A stretch of 64,000 nucleotides of DNA, from contig JAGDZP010000012.1 of the NCBI GenBank assembly GCA_049115735.1, positions 434,001-498,000 of the forward strand. The letters are read 5' to 3'. This document shows positions 44,260 to 53,527 of the stretch, piece after piece. Source of the DNA: CAXBNB01 sp049115735. Lineage in GTDB: Bacteria; Bacteroidota; Bacteroidia; Cytophagales; Cyclobacteriaceae. The translations under genes and the position numbers were made by a program. The number at the start of each line of letters is the position of its first letter. The first letter of the stretch is position 1. Under the pieces are notes generated by a model. It did no database searches and had not been told where the DNA came from. It saw only the letters and a program-made list of their open reading frames with translations.

Positions 44260-45483
44260 ATGGGTAAAGACTTCATCAATAGTCCCATTCGACTTCCCTG
44301 TGGAGCCATGCTCAATAACAGACTTGTGAAATCAGCTATGACCGAGCGAATGAGCAATCGGAACTACGAACCCACTGAGCAACATGAGCGGTTGTATTCT
44401 AAATGGGCTGATACAGGAGCTGGACTGCATATAACAGGGAATGTGATGATCGATCGGGTGCATCTTGAATCAGCCGGCAATGTTTGTTTTGATTCTGAAG
44501 CCATGATTCCGGCTTTGGCTAAATGGGCTGAAGCTGGCAAGAAAAATGGTGATCATATTTGGGTACAGATATCTCATGCCGGAAGACAAACCAATAGGTT
44601 TTCCACTGCACACCCTCTGGCGCCTTCTGAAGTTCAGTTAAAGAAAATAGGACTCTTCGGTAAACCAAAGGCTATGAATGACCATGACATCAATGCGGTG
44701 ATCAAGGGGTTCGTTATGGCAGCAGACATAGCCAAAAAAGCAGGATTTACTGGTGTTCAGATTCATTCAGCACATGGCTACTTATTGAGCCAGTTTTTAT
44801 CGCCACATACCAACACCAGAACTGATCGGTGGGGAGGCAAAATGGAGAATCGTTACCGCTTACTACAATGCATCATTGAAGAAGTGCGTAAGGTTGTGGG
44901 TGAGCACTTTCCCATAGCCGTAAAATTAAACTCTTCTGATTTTCAGCAGGGTGGCATGACAGAGGAAGAATCACTGGGAGTGGTGTGTATGCTTGATAAA
45001 GAGGGAATTGACCTACTTGAAATTTCTGGCGGAACGTATGAAAAGGTTGCGTTCTTTATGATGAACGATAAAACCAAAGAAAGCACCAAGCAGCGAGAAG
45101 CTTATTTTATTGACTTTGCCAAAAAAGTAAGAGCCGTAAGCAAAGTACCCTTGCTTGTTACAGGAGGATTCAGGTCATACGATTTTTGTAATGAGGTGCT
45201 TTCAAGTGGCGAGCTGGATCTTATCGGTATGGCACGTCCGTTTCTGACTAATCCTGAAGAAATCCCTGGTTTTTTAAAAGGAGAAATTCCCAACCTTGAT
45301 AATCTTGTCTTAAGGACAGGAATTGAGCAATTTGAAGACGCTGCTGAGGCTGGATTTTACGCCCGTCAATTGATACGACTTTCAAAAGGCATCAAACCAA
45401 AATTGAATATGAGTCCGATTGTGTGTTCGAATTTCCTAGTGTTGTACGAACTTATAAAGACGCTTTCCAAAAGGCTCAGATAG
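44260..45483 (+). CDS. Old yellow enzyme family NADH:flavin oxidoreductase
   Basis: A 407-residue FMN TIM-barrel enzyme of the 2,4-dienoyl-CoA reductase/OYE family. FMN and substrate motifs are visible: RLVKSAMTERMS, QISHAGRQTNR, GVQIHSAHGYLLSQFLSP with the active-site His pair, NTRTDRWGG, LLVTGGFRS and LIGMARPFL. It lacks the C-terminal Fe-S/flavin domain, so it is the single-domain type. It reduces activated C=C bonds. The natural substrate is unknown. Confidence 0.92.
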   Translation: MGKDFINSPIRLPCGAMLNNRLVKSAMTERMSNRNYEPTEQHERLYSKWADTGAGLHITGNVMIDRVHLESAGNVCFDSEAMIPALAKWAEAGKKNGDHIWVQISHAGRQTNRFSTAHPLAPSEVQLKKIGLFGKPKAMNDHDINAVIKGFVMAADIAKKAGFTGVQIHSAHGYLLSQFLSPHTNTRTDRWGGKMENRYRLLQCIIEEVRKVVGEHFPIAVKLNSSDFQQGGMTEEESLGVVCMLDKEGIDLLEISGGTYEKVAFFMMNDKTKESTKQREAYFIDFAKKVRAVSKVPLLVTGGFRSYDFCNEVLSSGELDLIGMARPFLTNPEEIPGFLKGEIPNLDNLVLRTGIEQFEDAAEAGFYARQLIRLSKGIKPKLNMSPIVCSNFLVLYELIKTLSKRLR

Positions 45484-45803
45484 AGAGCCTTGTCGTGGTT
45501 AGCGATTTCCCAAAATACTAGAAGTGTTTTCTACTTGAGTTTTTTGTTTTCCTAAGTCAAAAAAGACCTGAACTTGAAGAGTATGTAAATTGAACCCCAA
45601 TTGGTTTTAGCATTGAACCCAGGCAACTTCGTTGCTCCCCCCGAGGCAGCTCTAATTCAGCTATCTATCCGTTTTATAAGCCCATATGCAGTCCGGTCCT
45701 CGATTTACAAAATATTGTGAGACTCCCGTTTTAACAGAGCGACGTGTACTGACCCATCACTTATATCCAGAGCTGAAACATTGACCTTGATGCATGCAGC
45801 ACT
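45484..45803. other. 320-base intergenic region, nothing recognised
   Basis: It lies between the convergent old-yellow-enzyme gene and the gluconate-dehydrogenase-subunit-like gene. I see no gene of useful length, no clear terminator and no strong repeat. Confidence 0.5.
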
Positions 45804-46418
45804 TTACCCTGGCAGTCTTCCAGCTTGGCCCCATGAGCGACCATAAGACGGATTGCCGTACATGGGTTTCACACCTTCTATTACTTCCACACATTTGTCA
45901 TACTTTCCGGGAATTGGAAGGAAGTTATAATTGGTAGTAGCAACCACTTCAGAACACAAATACCCCAGGATAGACAACTGCTTGATCATAATGTAGGGGT
46001 GAGTAGTTTCTACCGATTCACCGGATTCAAGGATGAGGGTAGTCTTCTTGTTTTTACCTGCTTCTATTTCTGTTTGTTGTACAAAGGCATTTTTCTCTTC
46101 GACAGTCATTTTCATAAACTTAGCCTCCTCAAACCTCGTCAGCTCGTTTGTCAAAGCTTTTTGATCATTAGGAATGTAGAAGTCTGTAGCTATGTTGTTG
46201 GCTAACAGGCCAACCTTGGCATCAATAGCTCCGGGTGTTTTTTCCGTTTTCGGTAGTATAACTTCGGCAATTTGTTCCAAAAGGTCAATCTGATTCCAGG
46301 ACAGTATTCCCTCTAGAGGCTCTCTGCTCTCGGTACAGCTACTTAGGAAGGCCTGGCTTCCTACTACAGTTGCGCCGGTGATAACACCGACCAGTTTTAG
46401 TGCTTCTCGTCTTTCCAT
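45804..46418 (-). CDS. Gluconate 2-dehydrogenase subunit 3-like Tat protein
   Basis: A 204-residue small subunit. MERREALKLVGVITG is a twin-arginine signal, ending near a Ser-Ser-Cys. The body has the helical pattern of the gluconate 2-dehydrogenase gamma-like subunit (FYIPNDQKALTNELTRFEEAKF and SRQ-like charge clusters). In LacABC-type glucoside 3-dehydrogenases the equivalent small subunit is needed for export and maturation of the GMC subunit, whose gene lies four bases upstream here. Confidence 0.86.
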   Translation of the reverse strand: MERREALKLVGVITGATVVGSQAFLSSCTESREPLEGILSWNQIDLLEQIAEVILPKTEKTPGAIDAKVGLLANNIATDFYIPNDQKALTNELTRFEEAKFMKMTVEEKNAFVQQTEIEAGKNKKTTLILESGESVETTHPYIMIKQLSILGYLCSEVVATTNYNFLPIPGKYDKCVEVIEGVKPMYGNPSYGRSWGQAGRLPG

Positions 46419-46422
46419 AGTG

Positions 46423-48141
46423 TTAGAGATTTCCTTTTTTCAGTTCGTCAATGGCATAGTTGGCTGCCCTGGCCGTGATGGCCATATAAGTAATAGATGG
46501 GTTTTGGCAGGCTGAAGAAGTCATACAAGCCCCATCAGATACAAAGACGTTCTTGACAGCATGTACCTGGTTGAATTTGTTCAGCACAGAAGTCTTAGGG
46601 TCATTTCCCATTCTTGCAGTACCCATCTCGTGTATCCCCAGTCCGGGGTTCCAATAATCTTTGTAATTCTTTTCGACATCCTTGCATCCTGCGGCTTCCA
46701 ACATTTCTGCTCCCGTATTCAAGGCGTCTTCCAACATTTTGTCTTCATTTTCCCTGAATTTGCAGTCGATTTCTAACAACGGCATGCCCCAATCATCTTT
46801 TTTATCCTTGCTCAAAGTAATACGATTGTCATGATGGGGCAGACATTCTCCCATGTAGCCTAAACTCGCTCCCCATGAGCCGAATTCAAACATTTTTTCT
46901 TTAAATTCTGAACCGAAAGTTGCTTCTGTAGATTGGAGGTTGCCAGCACCTCTTCCAGCACCACCTGCAAAAGCATAACCCCTCAAGAAGTCCTGTTTGT
47001 CATTTTTGAAGTTTCTGAACCTGGGAATATAACACCCTGTCGGCCTGTGCCCATTGTAATATTTATCCTCATACCCGTCTATTTTACCATTGACACGTCC
47101 CCGATAATCATGGTCCATCAGGTATCTGCCCAACACATCATTGTCATTGCCCAGACCATTAGGAAAGCGATCGGAAGTAGAATTCAACAAGATAGAAGTA
47201 GTAGGTAGAGTTCCCGCATTGAGGAAGATCACGTCACTAAAAAACTCCAAAGACTCTTTGGTGTTGGTGTCAATTACCCTAACTCCTTTGGCTTTTTGTG
47301 TCCCTTCATCATAGATAATGGAATGCACTACTGAAAAAGGCCTCAGTGTCATATTGCCGCTTTCTTTCGCAGCAGGAAGGGTAGAAGAGTTGGCACTGAA
47401 ATAGCCACCATAGGGACAACCGCGTTGACATCTGTTTCTCAGCAAACATGGCCCCCTGTTGTTGTGCCTTTGTGAGATATTGGCAGTACGACCAATGATC
47501 ATGTTCCTTCCAGGAAATGCAGACTCAATTCTCTGTTTCATGTCCTCCTCCACACAATTCATCTCGAAAGGTGGAATAAACTCCCCGTCAGGGAGTTGCT
47601 CAAGCCCATCTTTGGTGCCGCTAACGCCAATAAACTTTTCTACGTGGCTGTACCATGGAGCAATATCTTTATATCTAATCGGCCAGTCCACACCAACACC
47701 GTCTTTGGCGTTTCCTGTGAAGTCTAAATCGCTCCAGCGCTGTACCTGTCTTGCCCATAGCAGGGACTTTCCACCGACATGATAAGCCTTGATCCAATCA
47801 AACGGCTTGATTTGAATGTAGGGCTGCACTTTGTCTTTCACAAAGTAATCTTCATGTTCTTTTTTATAAGCGTAGCACTTACTTACGATAGGATTTTCCT
47901 TGGCTATATCAGGATGCAAGGTCAGACCATGCTTGTCTTGCCACGGTTCGATGTGTGCAGTAGGGTAGTCACCATGTTCGATATTTCGTCCTCTTTCAAG
48001 TACCAGGGTACTTAATCCTTTTTCAGCGAATTCTTTGGCGGCCCATCCGCCGCTCATTCCAGAGCCAACCACAATCGCATCAAAACGGTTACCCTTGTTG
48101 GAGTTTATATTGGGAGTGCTGGTGTCAGATTGATTTGCCAT
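46423..48141 (-). CDS. GMC oxidoreductase, catalytic subunit of a membrane sugar dehydrogenase
   Basis: A 572-residue flavoprotein. The FAD motif is VVGSGMSGGWAAKEFAEKG (24-42). Cysteine-rich GPCLLRNRCQRGCPYGGYFS near 230-250 is typical of the sugar dehydrogenase branch. Active-site GIHEMGTARMG and SACQNPSIT lie near the end. It has no signal of its own, so it would be exported with the Tat small subunit and pass electrons to the cytochrome encoded first in the operon. It is the closest match in this window to a glucoside 3-dehydrogenase. Confidence 0.93.
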   Translation of the reverse strand: MANQSDTSTPNINSNKGNRFDAIVVGSGMSGGWAAKEFAEKGLSTLVLERGRNIEHGDYPTAHIEPWQDKHGLTLHPDIAKENPIVSKCYAYKKEHEDYFVKDKVQPYIQIKPFDWIKAYHVGGKSLLWARQVQRWSDLDFTGNAKDGVGVDWPIRYKDIAPWYSHVEKFIGVSGTKDGLEQLPDGEFIPPFEMNCVEEDMKQRIESAFPGRNMIIGRTANISQRHNNRGPCLLRNRCQRGCPYGGYFSANSSTLPAAKESGNMTLRPFSVVHSIIYDEGTQKAKGVRVIDTNTKESLEFFSDVIFLNAGTLPTTSILLNSTSDRFPNGLGNDNDVLGRYLMDHDYRGRVNGKIDGYEDKYYNGHRPTGCYIPRFRNFKNDKQDFLRGYAFAGGAGRGAGNLQSTEATFGSEFKEKMFEFGSWGASLGYMGECLPHHDNRITLSKDKKDDWGMPLLEIDCKFRENEDKMLEDALNTGAEMLEAAGCKDVEKNYKDYWNPGLGIHEMGTARMGNDPKTSVLNKFNQVHAVKNVFVSDGACMTSSACQNPSITYMAITARAANYAIDELKKGNL

Positions 48142-48149
48142 AGCTGAAT

Positions 48150-49088
48150 TTATAGTTGGGCCTTGGTTTTTTCGAGGAGTTCTTTGGTAGCTTTAATGCC
48201 ATCCATTTCGCTCAACTTCACTTTGCCGTACTCGACACCAATATACCCGGAGAAGCCTGCATTTTTCACAATCTTCAACATTTTTAAGAAATCAGTATCT
48301 GTGCAGTTGCCGTTGTTGTCGAAGTTTTGTGATTTTGCGCTTACACCTTTTGCGTATGGCATTAGCTCCTTAACTCCTTTATAGCGATCGTATTCTTCTT
48401 CACACCCACCTTGTTCTTTGTTCTTTATGCAGAAGTTGCCAAAGTCGGGTAGGGTGCCGCAGTTTCCCATATCAACTGATTTGATCACATTACTTAGCCA
48501 CTTGCCATTAGAAGAATATCCACCATGGTTTTCTACGATCACATTGATATTGTAGTCTTTACCAAATGTTGAGAGCGTACTCAGTGAATCAATGGCTCTT
48601 TTTGCGACTTCTTCCTCAGTACCATCTCCTCCTGCGTTTACGCGGATGGAATGACATCCTAAGTGCTTGGCTGCCTCTATCCATTTGTAATGATTCTCAA
48701 CAGCTAGTTTCCTTTTTGTATCATTGCTGTCTCCAAGGTCACCCTCTCTATCTATCATGATAAGCAGGTTTTTAACACCAAGATCAGCAGCCCTTTTATT
48801 CATTTCATCCAGATAGGGTTTGTCTTTTGCTTTGTCGAAAAAGAATTGATTCACATATTCCAGTGCTGAAATCCCCAGTTCCTCTTTGGCAATTCTGGCA
48901 AAGTCCAGGTTATCAATTTTTTTAGCAAACAAGGCATTGTGAAGTGACCACTGAGCCAATGAAATCTCAAAATCAAAAGCTGGTTTTGCACAAGCAGTTA
49001 GTAGTGGAGAGGTAGCCAGTGCCAGTCCGCCAGCTACCATTCCGGATTTCTTTAGAAACTCTCTTCTTCCAGTATTTTTAGGAATCAT
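48150..49088 (-). CDS. Tat-exported TIM-barrel sugar isomerase/epimerase
   Basis: A 312-residue xylose-isomerase-like TIM barrel with a Tat signal (NTGRREFLKKSGMVAGG) and lipobox-like LLTAC. Metal-site segments VIVENHGGYSSNG, LPDFGNF and YIGVEYGK are present. Homologues occur beside GMC and DUF1080 genes and may epimerise or rearrange keto-sugars in the periplasm. It lies eight bases before the GMC gene. Confidence 0.88.
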   Translation of the reverse strand: MIPKNTGRREFLKKSGMVAGGLALATSPLLTACAKPAFDFEISLAQWSLHNALFAKKIDNLDFARIAKEELGISALEYVNQFFFDKAKDKPYLDEMNKRAADLGVKNLLIMIDREGDLGDSNDTKRKLAVENHYKWIEAAKHLGCHSIRVNAGGDGTEEEVAKRAIDSLSTLSTFGKDYNINVIVENHGGYSSNGKWLSNVIKSVDMGNCGTLPDFGNFCIKNKEQGGCEEEYDRYKGVKELMPYAKGVSAKSQNFDNNGNCTDTDFLKMLKIVKNAGFSGYIGVEYGKVKLSEMDGIKATKELLEKTKAQL

Positions 49089-49094
49089 ACTTTG

Positions 49095-49496
49095 TTAGTT
49101 CAGTGAATTTATCCATCCTGCAATCTTCATCATGTCCTCTTTAGGTAGGTGAGGCAGGCCAATCATTGGTACAGCATAGTCAGGCCAGTTTTCAGGTTCA
49201 GGCTTGTAGATCAACTCAACAATTCTTTCGTCGCTGTAGTTTCTCTTAGCAATTTCCGTGAAGGGAGGGCCTACGAGTCTTTGATCTGTTTTATGACAAG
49301 CAGTACAAGTACTCTTATTCAACAAACTGGTAATTTCTTTCTCATCAAATTTTGAATCGGAGTTAGGTTCTTCAGCAGCCATTTCTTTTTTGGGTGCTTC
49401 CGGTTCAGGTTTACTCTCTGTTTCAGTTTTTTTAGAATTGCTTGAGCCACATGCAGTCATAGCAGCTATCGCAAATAGAAGTACAAATTTTTTCAT
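49095..49496 (-). CDS. Haem c lipoprotein, electron acceptor of the GMC dehydrogenase
   Basis: A 133-residue lipoprotein: lipobox Cys16 (MTAC), a Lys/Glu/Pro linker (19-47), the haem site CTACH at 64-68 and the Met ligand in VPMIGLPHL near 110. It is the first gene of the operon with the isomerase, GMC and small subunit (spacings 6, 8 and 4 bases). It should carry electrons from the GMC flavin to the respiratory chain. Confidence 0.9.
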   Translation of the reverse strand: MKKFVLLFAIAAMTACGSSNSKKTETESKPEPEAPKKEMAAEEPNSDSKFDEKEITSLLNKSTCTACHKTDQRLVGPPFTEIAKRNYSDERIVELIYKPEPENWPDYAVPMIGLPHLPKEDMMKIAGWINSLN

Positions 49497-49659
49497 AGTA
49501 TTTGATTCAATTAGTAGTAGTAGGTAATAGTGTTAAACAAATGAAGGGTCGAAATTGTAGAATTTTTTTGAATGAAGGAAATTAATTGATGCATTAAAAT
49601 CATATCAATTAGTGCAACAATGATACATTTGAGTTAGGAATAAAACTAATTGTGAAAAT

Positions 49660-49760
49660 ATGGAAACTAGAAGGTCATTTGTGAAAAAGACAGGGGCAGT
49701 AGTGGCTGTGGTGTGTCAGGTTTTCTGTTGACCAATGACCTGATTAAATGTATTTCGTAA
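49660..49760 (+). pseudogene. Remnant of a Tat signal peptide gene
   Basis: The short frame 49660-49731 encodes METRRSFVKKTGAVVAVV and stops. A -1 frame change near 49712 continues as VSGFLLTNDLIKCIS before a TAA at 49758. RRSFVKK is a clear twin-arginine motif with the hydrophobic region restored by the shift. It looks like the leftover 5' end of an exported oxidoreductase or isomerase gene, whose rest is lost at the sulfatase start. Confidence 0.45.
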
Positions 49761-49861
49761 ATACCAGATTGAGACCGAGCCTTTTACCATTTTATCTTAA
49801 CAAAAATTATATTGCACTGGATTTTGAATCCTTCTGGCTATTATTCACGCAAAGCACTAAA

Positions 49862-51244
49862 ATGAAAGTAACTATCCCCAATTACACATATATTTTCCTC
49901 ACTGGGCTGTTGCTGTTTTCTTTGAGCAAAGAGTCGCAAGCTCAGAATAAGGAGACACCCAACATACTTTGCATTTTGGTGGATGACCTGGGATATGGTG
50001 ATTTATCCTGCATGGGAGCTAAGGATATGCGTACTCCCAATATTGACCGCTTTGCTTCAGAAGGGCTGACATTTACAAATTTTTATGCAAACTCAACTGT
50101 TTGCTCTCCAAGCAGGGCATCATTGCTGACAGGGAGGTACCCAGACATGGTCGGAGTACCTGGCGTAATCCGACAAACAACAACGAATAGTTGGGGCTAT
50201 TTGAATGATAATGCCGTCCTAATGCCTGAACTTTTGAAGAAGAAAGGGTACCATACTGCGATCATCGGGAAATGGCATTTGGGCCTTGAAGAACCCAATA
50301 CACCTAATGGAAGAGGGTTTGATTATTTCAAAGGTTTTTTGGGTGATATGATGAATGACTATTGGACGCACTTACGAGGAGGTATCAATTGGATGAGATT
50401 GGATAGGGAAGTCATTGATCCTGAAGGCCATGCTACTGACCTTTTTACGGATTGGTCCATTGACTACTTAAACAAACGCAAGAATGACAAGAAGCCTTTC
50501 TATTTGTATCTGGCATATAATGCACCGCACTTTCCCATTCAACCACCAGAGGAATACTATGAGCAAGTAAAAAAACGTGAACCACAACTGTCAGAAAAAC
50601 GAGCGAAAAATGTAGCCTTTGTTGAGCACCTCGACTATTCGGTGGGTAGAGTGCTGTCAGCATTAAAAGGTACTGGATTGGATGAAAACACCCTGGTTGT
50701 ATTCACCTCGGATAATGGTGGTGCACTGCGTTACGAACAAAGTAATGGGAAACTCCGGGGAGGAAAACAGGATATGTATGAAGGGGGTATCCGTGTGCCA
50801 ACTTTCGTGAACTGGAAGGGAAAAATAAAACCAGGTACTTCCACAGATAATATTGCCCTCTCCATGGATTTATTTCCGACTTTCTGCGAAGTGGCTGATG
50901 TTTCAATCGATCATAAAATTGATGGTGTGAGTATCGTTCCAACGCTATTGGGACAAGTTCAAAGCACATCAGATCGAACTATATTTTGGGTGAGAAGAGA
51001 AGGAGGGGAAAAGTATGGAGGTCAGGCTTACTACGCTGTTAGAAAAGGAGATATTAAAATCTTACAAAATATACCCTACGAAGCGCTTCAGATGTTTGAC
51101 ATGAAACAAGACGAATTGGAAACCACACCACTGGAAACAAGCGATAATGAAGTCTATAAACAGCTGAGAAAAGAGTGGCAGGAACACATTCGCCTGACAG
51201 GAAGTGTGAAGTGGCAGAATGACAATGTGAAGCTTGAAAAGTAA
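49862..51244 (+). CDS. Sulfatase, secreted
   Basis: A 460-residue arylsulfatase-family protein from the ATG at 49862 (MKVTIPNYTYIFLTGLLLFS, signal cleaved near SQAQ). The open frame above it is not protein-like. ILVDDLGYGDLSCMG carries metal ligands, Cys81 in VCSPSRASLLTGRYP is the formylglycine precursor, and IIGKWHLG and VVFTSDNGG complete the site. The sequence is shorter than the 37.7 kb sulfatase and closer to N-acetylgalactosamine or iduronate sulfatase-like proteins. The substrate is not determined. The next sulfatase starts 34 bases on. Confidence 0.93.
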   Translation: MKVTIPNYTYIFLTGLLLFSLSKESQAQNKETPNILCILVDDLGYGDLSCMGAKDMRTPNIDRFASEGLTFTNFYANSTVCSPSRASLLTGRYPDMVGVPGVIRQTTTNSWGYLNDNAVLMPELLKKKGYHTAIIGKWHLGLEEPNTPNGRGFDYFKGFLGDMMNDYWTHLRGGINWMRLDREVIDPEGHATDLFTDWSIDYLNKRKNDKKPFYLYLAYNAPHFPIQPPEEYYEQVKKREPQLSEKRAKNVAFVEHLDYSVGRVLSALKGTGLDENTLVVFTSDNGGALRYEQSNGKLRGGKQDMYEGGIRVPTFVNWKGKIKPGTSTDNIALSMDLFPTFCEVADVSIDHKIDGVSIVPTLLGQVQSTSDRTIFWVRREGGEKYGGQAYYAVRKGDIKILQNIPYEALQMFDMKQDELETTPLETSDNEVYKQLRKEWQEHIRLTGSVKWQNDNVKLEK

Positions 51245-51278
51245 AACAACAAATTGAATATCAAACTATACAAACTAT

Positions 51279-52715
51279 ATGAAATCTATTATTAAACCTT
51301 TACTACTTGGACTTTTTGCTTTGAGTCTGTTTTCCTGCTCACAAAGTACAAAACCCGTTGAGAATGAGGCGAAAACGGAAGTTCGACCCGTTGGTGACAA
51401 ACCAAATATCGTTATCGTTTTTGCGGATGATTTGGGCTATGGGGATTTATCCACCTATGGGCATCCAACCATTATTACTCCCAACCTGGATCGTATGGCC
51501 TATGAGGGTCAGAAGTGGACTAACTTCTATGTAGGCGCATCGGTGTGTACACCAAGTCGAGCGGCCCTGATGACGGGTCGTTACCCGGTAAGGAGCGGGA
51601 TGTGCGGTGTTAAACAGCGTGTATTATTCCCTAACTCTACCGGTGGGCTACCTTCTGATGAAGTAACCATCGCTGAGCAGATGAAAAAAGCGGGTTACAC
51701 GACTGCTGCTGTTGGTAAGTGGCACCTTGGCCACAAAAAAGAATTTCTTCCACCAAACCATGGCTTTGATTCCTACTATGGCATTCCCTATAGCAACGAT
51801 ATGAGTAGGAAACATGCTGAGGGTTTATCGAGAAAAGAAATTTTTTGGAACCCTCAAAACAAATATTTCGATGTGCCGATTATTAAAGACCTTGAAGAAG
51901 TGGAAAGACCGGCAGATCAACACACTTTGACAAAACGGTACAATGAAGCAGCCGTTGAATTCATCAATGGCAATAAGGATAAACCGTTCTTCTTGTATTT
52001 AGCGCACAACCTACCACATGTGCCATTATATGCGGCTACTGAAGCGCTTGGGAAATCGAAACGGGGGCTTTTCGGTGACGTGGTTCAGGAAATCGATTAT
52101 GGTGTTGGAATGATCATTAAAGCTCTGGAGGATAATGGACTGGACAAAAATACGCTTGTGGTGTTCACTTCTGATAATGGGCCTTGGTTGTCGTATTTCG
52201 ATCATGGAGGATCAGCGGGATTGTTGCATGATGGCAAAGGCACCACCTGGGAAGGAGGCATGAGAGTGCCAGGTATATTCTGGTGGCCTGGTAAAATTAA
52301 GCAGGGCATTGTAGATCATATGGGCTCGACCATGGACTTGTTGCCAACTGCCAGCAAGTTGGCGAATGTTGGTATTCCTGACGACAGAACCATTGATGGG
52401 GTAGACCTTACTCCGGTGTTGTTTGGTAGCGGTGCGTCAAATAGGGATAATTTGATCTATTACAGAAATCAAACAGTATATGCAGCCAGAAAAGGCGCAT
52501 ACAAGTTGCATTTTACGACGCAAACAGCTTACGTAAAAGACACTAAGAAAACGCAACATGAACAACCACTACTCTTTAATGTTGAAGTAGATCCATCAGA
52601 GAAATATAACATTGCTGGTGAGAATCCTGAGATTGTAGCAGATATCATCGCTATGGTTGATGCTCACAAAGCAAATGTGAAACCAGTAAAAGATCAACTA
52701 GACGAACGTTTGTAA
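51279..52715 (+). CDS. Sulfatase lipoprotein
   Basis: A 478-residue protein with lipobox Cys20 (LSLFSC). Metal-site VFADDLGYGDLSTYG, formylglycine Cys90 in VCTPSRAALMTGRYPVRSG, AVGKWHLGH and VVFTSDNGPW are all intact. GRYPVRSGM is typical of arylsulfatase A-like enzymes. With the previous sulfatase it forms a two-gene unit, then a DUF2490 outer-membrane protein 55 bases downstream. Confidence 0.94.
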   Translation: MKSIIKPLLLGLFALSLFSCSQSTKPVENEAKTEVRPVGDKPNIVIVFADDLGYGDLSTYGHPTIITPNLDRMAYEGQKWTNFYVGASVCTPSRAALMTGRYPVRSGMCGVKQRVLFPNSTGGLPSDEVTIAEQMKKAGYTTAAVGKWHLGHKKEFLPPNHGFDSYYGIPYSNDMSRKHAEGLSRKEIFWNPQNKYFDVPIIKDLEEVERPADQHTLTKRYNEAAVEFINGNKDKPFFLYLAHNLPHVPLYAATEALGKSKRGLFGDVVQEIDYGVGMIIKALEDNGLDKNTLVVFTSDNGPWLSYFDHGGSAGLLHDGKGTTWEGGMRVPGIFWWPGKIKQGIVDHMGSTMDLLPTASKLANVGIPDDRTIDGVDLTPVLFGSGASNRDNLIYYRNQTVYAARKGAYKLHFTTQTAYVKDTKKTQHEQPLLFNVEVDPSEKYNIAGENPEIVADIIAMVDAHKANVKPVKDQLDERL

Positions 52716-52770
52716 TTCGCTTATTTTTTATTTTAATATTATTCATTTTAACAAAAGGAATTTGATTGGC

Positions 52771-53463
52771 ATGAAAAGAAACCTATTGCTACTTACATTA
52801 TTTATTGCTTCATCAACGCTCTCAGTTGCTCAGCCCAATGAAGACAGACAGGGTGCCTGGTATATGTATTTTTGGAATACCTCAATAGGAGAATCAGGTT
52901 GGGGATTTCAAGGCGATATTCAGCATAGGAATTGGAATGTGATCGGTGATTTGGAGCAGTTGCTTTTAAGAGGTGGTATCACTTACAGTCCGAAGGACGC
53001 TGGAGTGAAATTCACATTTGGATATGGCAATATCCAGACCGGTGCTTATGGTGACGATAATTCAACTACAAGTGAAAGTCGTATCTATCAGGAAGCTTTA
53101 TTTCCTCAGAAACTGGGTGGAAGATTCTACCTCAATCATCGAATTCGATACGAACAGCGGTTCGTTGAAAATCAGGACTTTAGGACAAGGTATCGGTACA
53201 ATTTATTTGTGAATATTCCCTTGAATAATCCGTCGATCTCTGACGGTACTGTTTATTTGGCCTTGTATAACGAACTGTTTATTAATGCGCAAAGAGATAT
53301 TGGAGATGGTCGCTCTGTTGAAATATTTGATAGAAACCGGTTCTATACAGCAGTTGGCTATGCCTTCAAAAAATCCCTCAGGGTTCAGCTAGGCACTATG
53401 CGCCAAAGTACGAACGGTTGGACTAAAAACCAACTGCAGTTTAGCTTACACCATACAATTTAA
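52771..53463 (+). CDS. DUF2490 outer-membrane beta-barrel-like protein
   Basis: A 230-residue protein from the ATG at 52771, with signal peptide MKRNLLLLTLFIASSTLSVAQ. The body alternates aromatic and polar residues (WYMYFWNTSIG, GWGFQGDIQHRNW, FYLNHRIRYEQRF) and ends in FSLHHTI, consistent with a DUF2490 outer-membrane barrel. The role is unknown. It sits between the sulfatases and the PhoD-like phosphatase. Confidence 0.82.
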   Translation: MKRNLLLLTLFIASSTLSVAQPNEDRQGAWYMYFWNTSIGESGWGFQGDIQHRNWNVIGDLEQLLLRGGITYSPKDAGVKFTFGYGNIQTGAYGDDNSTTSESRIYQEALFPQKLGGRFYLNHRIRYEQRFVENQDFRTRYRYNLFVNIPLNNPSISDGTVYLALYNELFINAQRDIGDGRSVEIFDRNRFYTAVGYAFKKSLRVQLGTMRQSTNGWTKNQLQFSLHHTI

Positions 53464-53527
53464 CTTTGTAACTTTTCAAGTCTAACTTGTCCCTTTAATT
53501 CAACTAACTATTCTATCAAACTTCCTT

